Part shown: positions 62,395 to 64,000 of the stretch, one piece after another
How the letters are laid out: each line of letters starts with the position of its first letter
Position numbering within the stretch: the stretch's first letter is position 1
From: an uncultured Lacticaseibacillus sp.
Lineage (GTDB): Bacteria; Bacillota; Bacilli; Lactobacillales; Lactobacillaceae
Direction of reading: 5' to 3'
DNA length: 64,000 bases
Assembly (NCBI GenBank): GCA_934370925.1
Contig: CAKRNG010000005.1
Span: 1 to 64,000 of the forward strand
The notes under the pieces: generated by a model
What the model was told of the DNA's origin: nothing
Database searches by the model: none
The model's input: the letters and a program-made list of their open reading frames with translations, nothing else
Made by a program: the position numbers and the translations under genes

Positions 62395-63321
62395 CTATTT
62401 GTTCACCAAACTGCTCATAAAGTTGAATTGTTGGTCCAACCAACGCTTCAAATCGGCATATTCCGTTTCGATTTCTGGGTTCACCAACTGCGACACAAAG
62501 ACATCAATGTTCGGAATTACTTGATCTGCCACCGGATAAAGAAGCGACATATAAATAAATGTTAACTCGGTGGCATCTTCGCCAAGATTTTTCTGATGAA
62601 CCGCTTTTTGAACGATATCCATGATGGTTGGATCCGTATACGGCGACGTAATCTTTGCTGGATTAAACGAATAGGTTTGATCAAAAACATAGACGTCAAA
62701 TGCTTCATTTAGGTGCTGTTGCTGCAACCAGCTGACAAATGTGGCACGAATAAACGGTAATAAATCTGGGTCGTTAAGCGCCCGACGCAGCCCCTCATTG
62801 GCCTGTGTCAGCGGAATTGTTGGCAAAACCTCCTGCACAAAACGTTCTTGCTCAAATAGGTTCAATCCCCCAATATGTGACAACCGTCGCACATTATTTG
62901 CAACTGCAACTTCATGCGTTGCTAAGAATTCTTCATTAAATGCAGCAGCACGTGCCGTTAATTGTTTCTGATGTTCACCTCGGGCAGCTTCTACGGCTAA
63001 TTTAATCAGCATGAAGTGTGGTGCGGCCACACCAACCCGATAAATAAATTCAACGCCGGCCGCATCCGCTAATAGCACTGCCGCAAATTCACTGCTCAGG
63101 ATGACAGATTCTTCATTTTGTCCTAATTCAAGGTAAGACTGGCCCAGCTGAATAAGCGCTTGACTATCAGGCGGTTCTTTTTCGCGCGCCACTGCCGTTA
63201 AATATTCCTCAAACTTTTTTACAGCCACACCGTAATTCGCAGACGCAACCGCGGCAAATCCCTGCTCACGTAAAACAGTGCTCCGCTCCTCATTCATCGG
63301 AAATTCAATCACTTTACCCAT
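62395..63321 (-). CDS. TPR-like/DUF3196-type protein of unknown function
   Basis: The 308 residues are all-helical. The N-terminal half contains TPR-like repeats (VASANYGVAVKKFEEYL and ALIQLGQSYLELGQNEESV); the rest has conserved hydrophobic patches (FIRATFVSWLQQQHLNEAFDVYVF). It resembles the DUF3196-type protein found between RNase J and tuf in lactobacilli, but no function is known. AGGAGG lies eight bases before the ATG. Confidence 0.7.
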   Translation of the reverse strand: MGKVIEFPMNEERSTVLREQGFAAVASANYGVAVKKFEEYLTAVAREKEPPDSQALIQLGQSYLELGQNEESVILSSEFAAVLLADAAGVEFIYRVGVAAPHFMLIKLAVEAARGEHQKQLTARAAAFNEEFLATHEVAVANNVRRLSHIGGLNLFEQERFVQEVLPTIPLTQANEGLRRALNDPDLLPFIRATFVSWLQQQHLNEAFDVYVFDQTYSFNPAKITSPYTDPTIMDIVQKAVHQKNLGEDATELTFIYMSLLYPVADQVIPNIDVFVSQLVNPEIETEYADLKRWLDQQFNFMSSLVNK

Positions 63322-63349
63322 TTTCGTGGCCTCCTATCACCATCAGTTC

Positions 63350-63474
63350 AAAAAAGAGGCTGCGCCAAAAGACCGTTTGACCCCGGAATAAAAAGCAACG
63401 CACACACAAACCCAAACTAGGATTTATGCGTGCGCTGTTTTTTATGTGAGGACACCGTCTTCTGGGACACCCTC
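63350..63474. repeat. Nested-palindrome element, copy B (partner 15829-16007)
   Basis: The left end AAAAAAGAGGCTGCGCCAAA and the right end (complement of GTCTTCTGGGACACCCTC) form the outer pair. The inner arms 63388-63413 and 63421-63446 pair at 21 of 26 positions, the rest being G-U type. The CCCCGG and GAGGCTGCGCC blocks match copy A, but the inner palindrome does not. It lies directly downstream of the RNase J gene and probably terminates it. Confidence 0.7.
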
Positions 63475-63503
63475 AATTGTCAAAGAACGCAAATCAAGCT
63501 GTT

Positions 63504-64000
63504 CTATTGGCGTTTTGCGCTATTCTGATTGACTTCCATGATGACCGGAAGAATCACGGGACGTCGCTTTGTCTGGTCAAACAAGTAATGTGCCAGGCCA
63601 TCACGAACGTCTTGCTTCAGGTGACTCCAGTCGAATTCCTTGTTATCAAGGTTCTTCTGCACGGTGTCCCCAACAATTTTGCCACATTCAGCGAGCAAAT
63701 CCTTGCTGGTCTTCATGTAAACAAACCCACGACTCTGAATCTTAGGCCGTGAAACAATGCGCTTCTTCTTGCGGTCAATCGTGACAACGGCAATCATGAT
63801 CCCATCTTCAGACAGCATCTTCCGGTCGCGCAGCACAATGTTCCCGATGTCGCCGACACCAATTCCATCAATCATGGTGTTCCCAGCTGGTGCTGTTCCC
63901 GTCACGCGTAATTGGCCCTTCGTGTACTCAATAATGTCACCGAGTGCAGGAATGATTACGCGTGCGCCATCAATCCCAACTTCTTCAGCGATATCCTTGT
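63504..64000 (-). CDS. Ribonuclease J, C-terminal part (runs off the window)
   Basis: The visible 165 residues include IDGIGVGDIGNIVLRDRK and SRGFVYMKTSKDLLAE, which belong to the beta-CASP/C-terminal end of RNase J, the 5'-3' exonuclease and endonuclease that degrades and matures RNA in Firmicutes. A KRRPVILPVIMEVN motif closes the conserved part. The N-terminal metallo-beta-lactamase domain lies outside the window, so J1 or J2 identity cannot be decided. Confidence 0.9.
   Translation of the reverse strand, partial: KDIAEEVGIDGARVIIPALGDIIEYTKGQLRVTGTAPAGNTMIDGIGVGDIGNIVLRDRKMLSEDGIMIAVVTIDRKKKRIVSRPKIQSRGFVYMKTSKDLLAECGKIVGDTVQKNLDNKEFDWSHLKQDVRDGLAHYLFDQTKRRPVILPVIMEVNQNSAKRQ

Overview
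The window is a chromosomal segment of a lactic acid bacterium, most likely Lactobacillaceae. Base composition looks close to half G+C, which would suit one of the higher-GC genera; a Lacticaseibacillus-like species is a guess from gene order (tuf-tig-clpX-engB, pyk-pfkA-dnaE, scpA-scpB-rluB) and was not tested. Almost all genes are on the minus strand. No rRNA, tRNA, CRISPR or prophage was seen.

Layout. 1-1000: the edge of an ISL3-like insertion sequence, then two homologous small-RNA units, one facing a small membrane-peptide ORF (a type I toxin-antitoxin-like layout). 1.1-10 kb: accessory metabolism and transport: arginine deiminase with an ArcD-like antiporter, a membrane protein, two GNAT acetyltransferases, a TetR/MFS divergent pair, an isochorismatase-like hydrolase and a MazG-like NTP pyrophosphohydrolase. 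A small hairpin family is sprinkled between them. 10-15 kb: envelope and stress genes (ctpA, yozE, msrA, ypmS, a GDSL esterase, degV). 15-25 kb: trhA (plus strand), an ABC-F ATPase, cca, a TPR protein, hup, der, an S1-domain protein and cmk. 24.5-33 kb: a LysM protein, recQ, ypbB, an FMN-riboswitch-controlled ribU, rluB, scpB, scpA, ribT, xerD and cvfB.

33-46 kb: glycolysis and replication (pyk, pfkA, dnaE), a small DUF2929 protein, a lipoprotein, a DUF1836 regulator, rpmF and clpB with a clear CtsR operator. 45-57 kb: a LapA-like protein, an SDR, rnz, an OatA-like acyltransferase, obg with a long structured leader, uvrC with a LexA-like box, the glnQ/glnPH amino-acid importer and an uncharacterised 58-residue plus-strand gene. 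56.7-64 kb: a MazG-like protein, engB, clpX, tig, tuf, a DUF3196/TPR-like protein and the 3' end of an RNase J gene.

The genes are mostly housekeeping, in short minus-strand operons closed by recognisable intrinsic terminators. The unusual content is intergenic. A family of about 430-bp structured repeats occurs four times between 41.6 and 58 kb, always in the same orientation, and several hairpin stems differ between copies by compensating changes. A second element with conserved ends and unrelated inner palindromes occurs at 15.8 and 63.4 kb. These two families, the toxin-antitoxin-like locus and the obg leader are the strongest candidates for undescribed biology.
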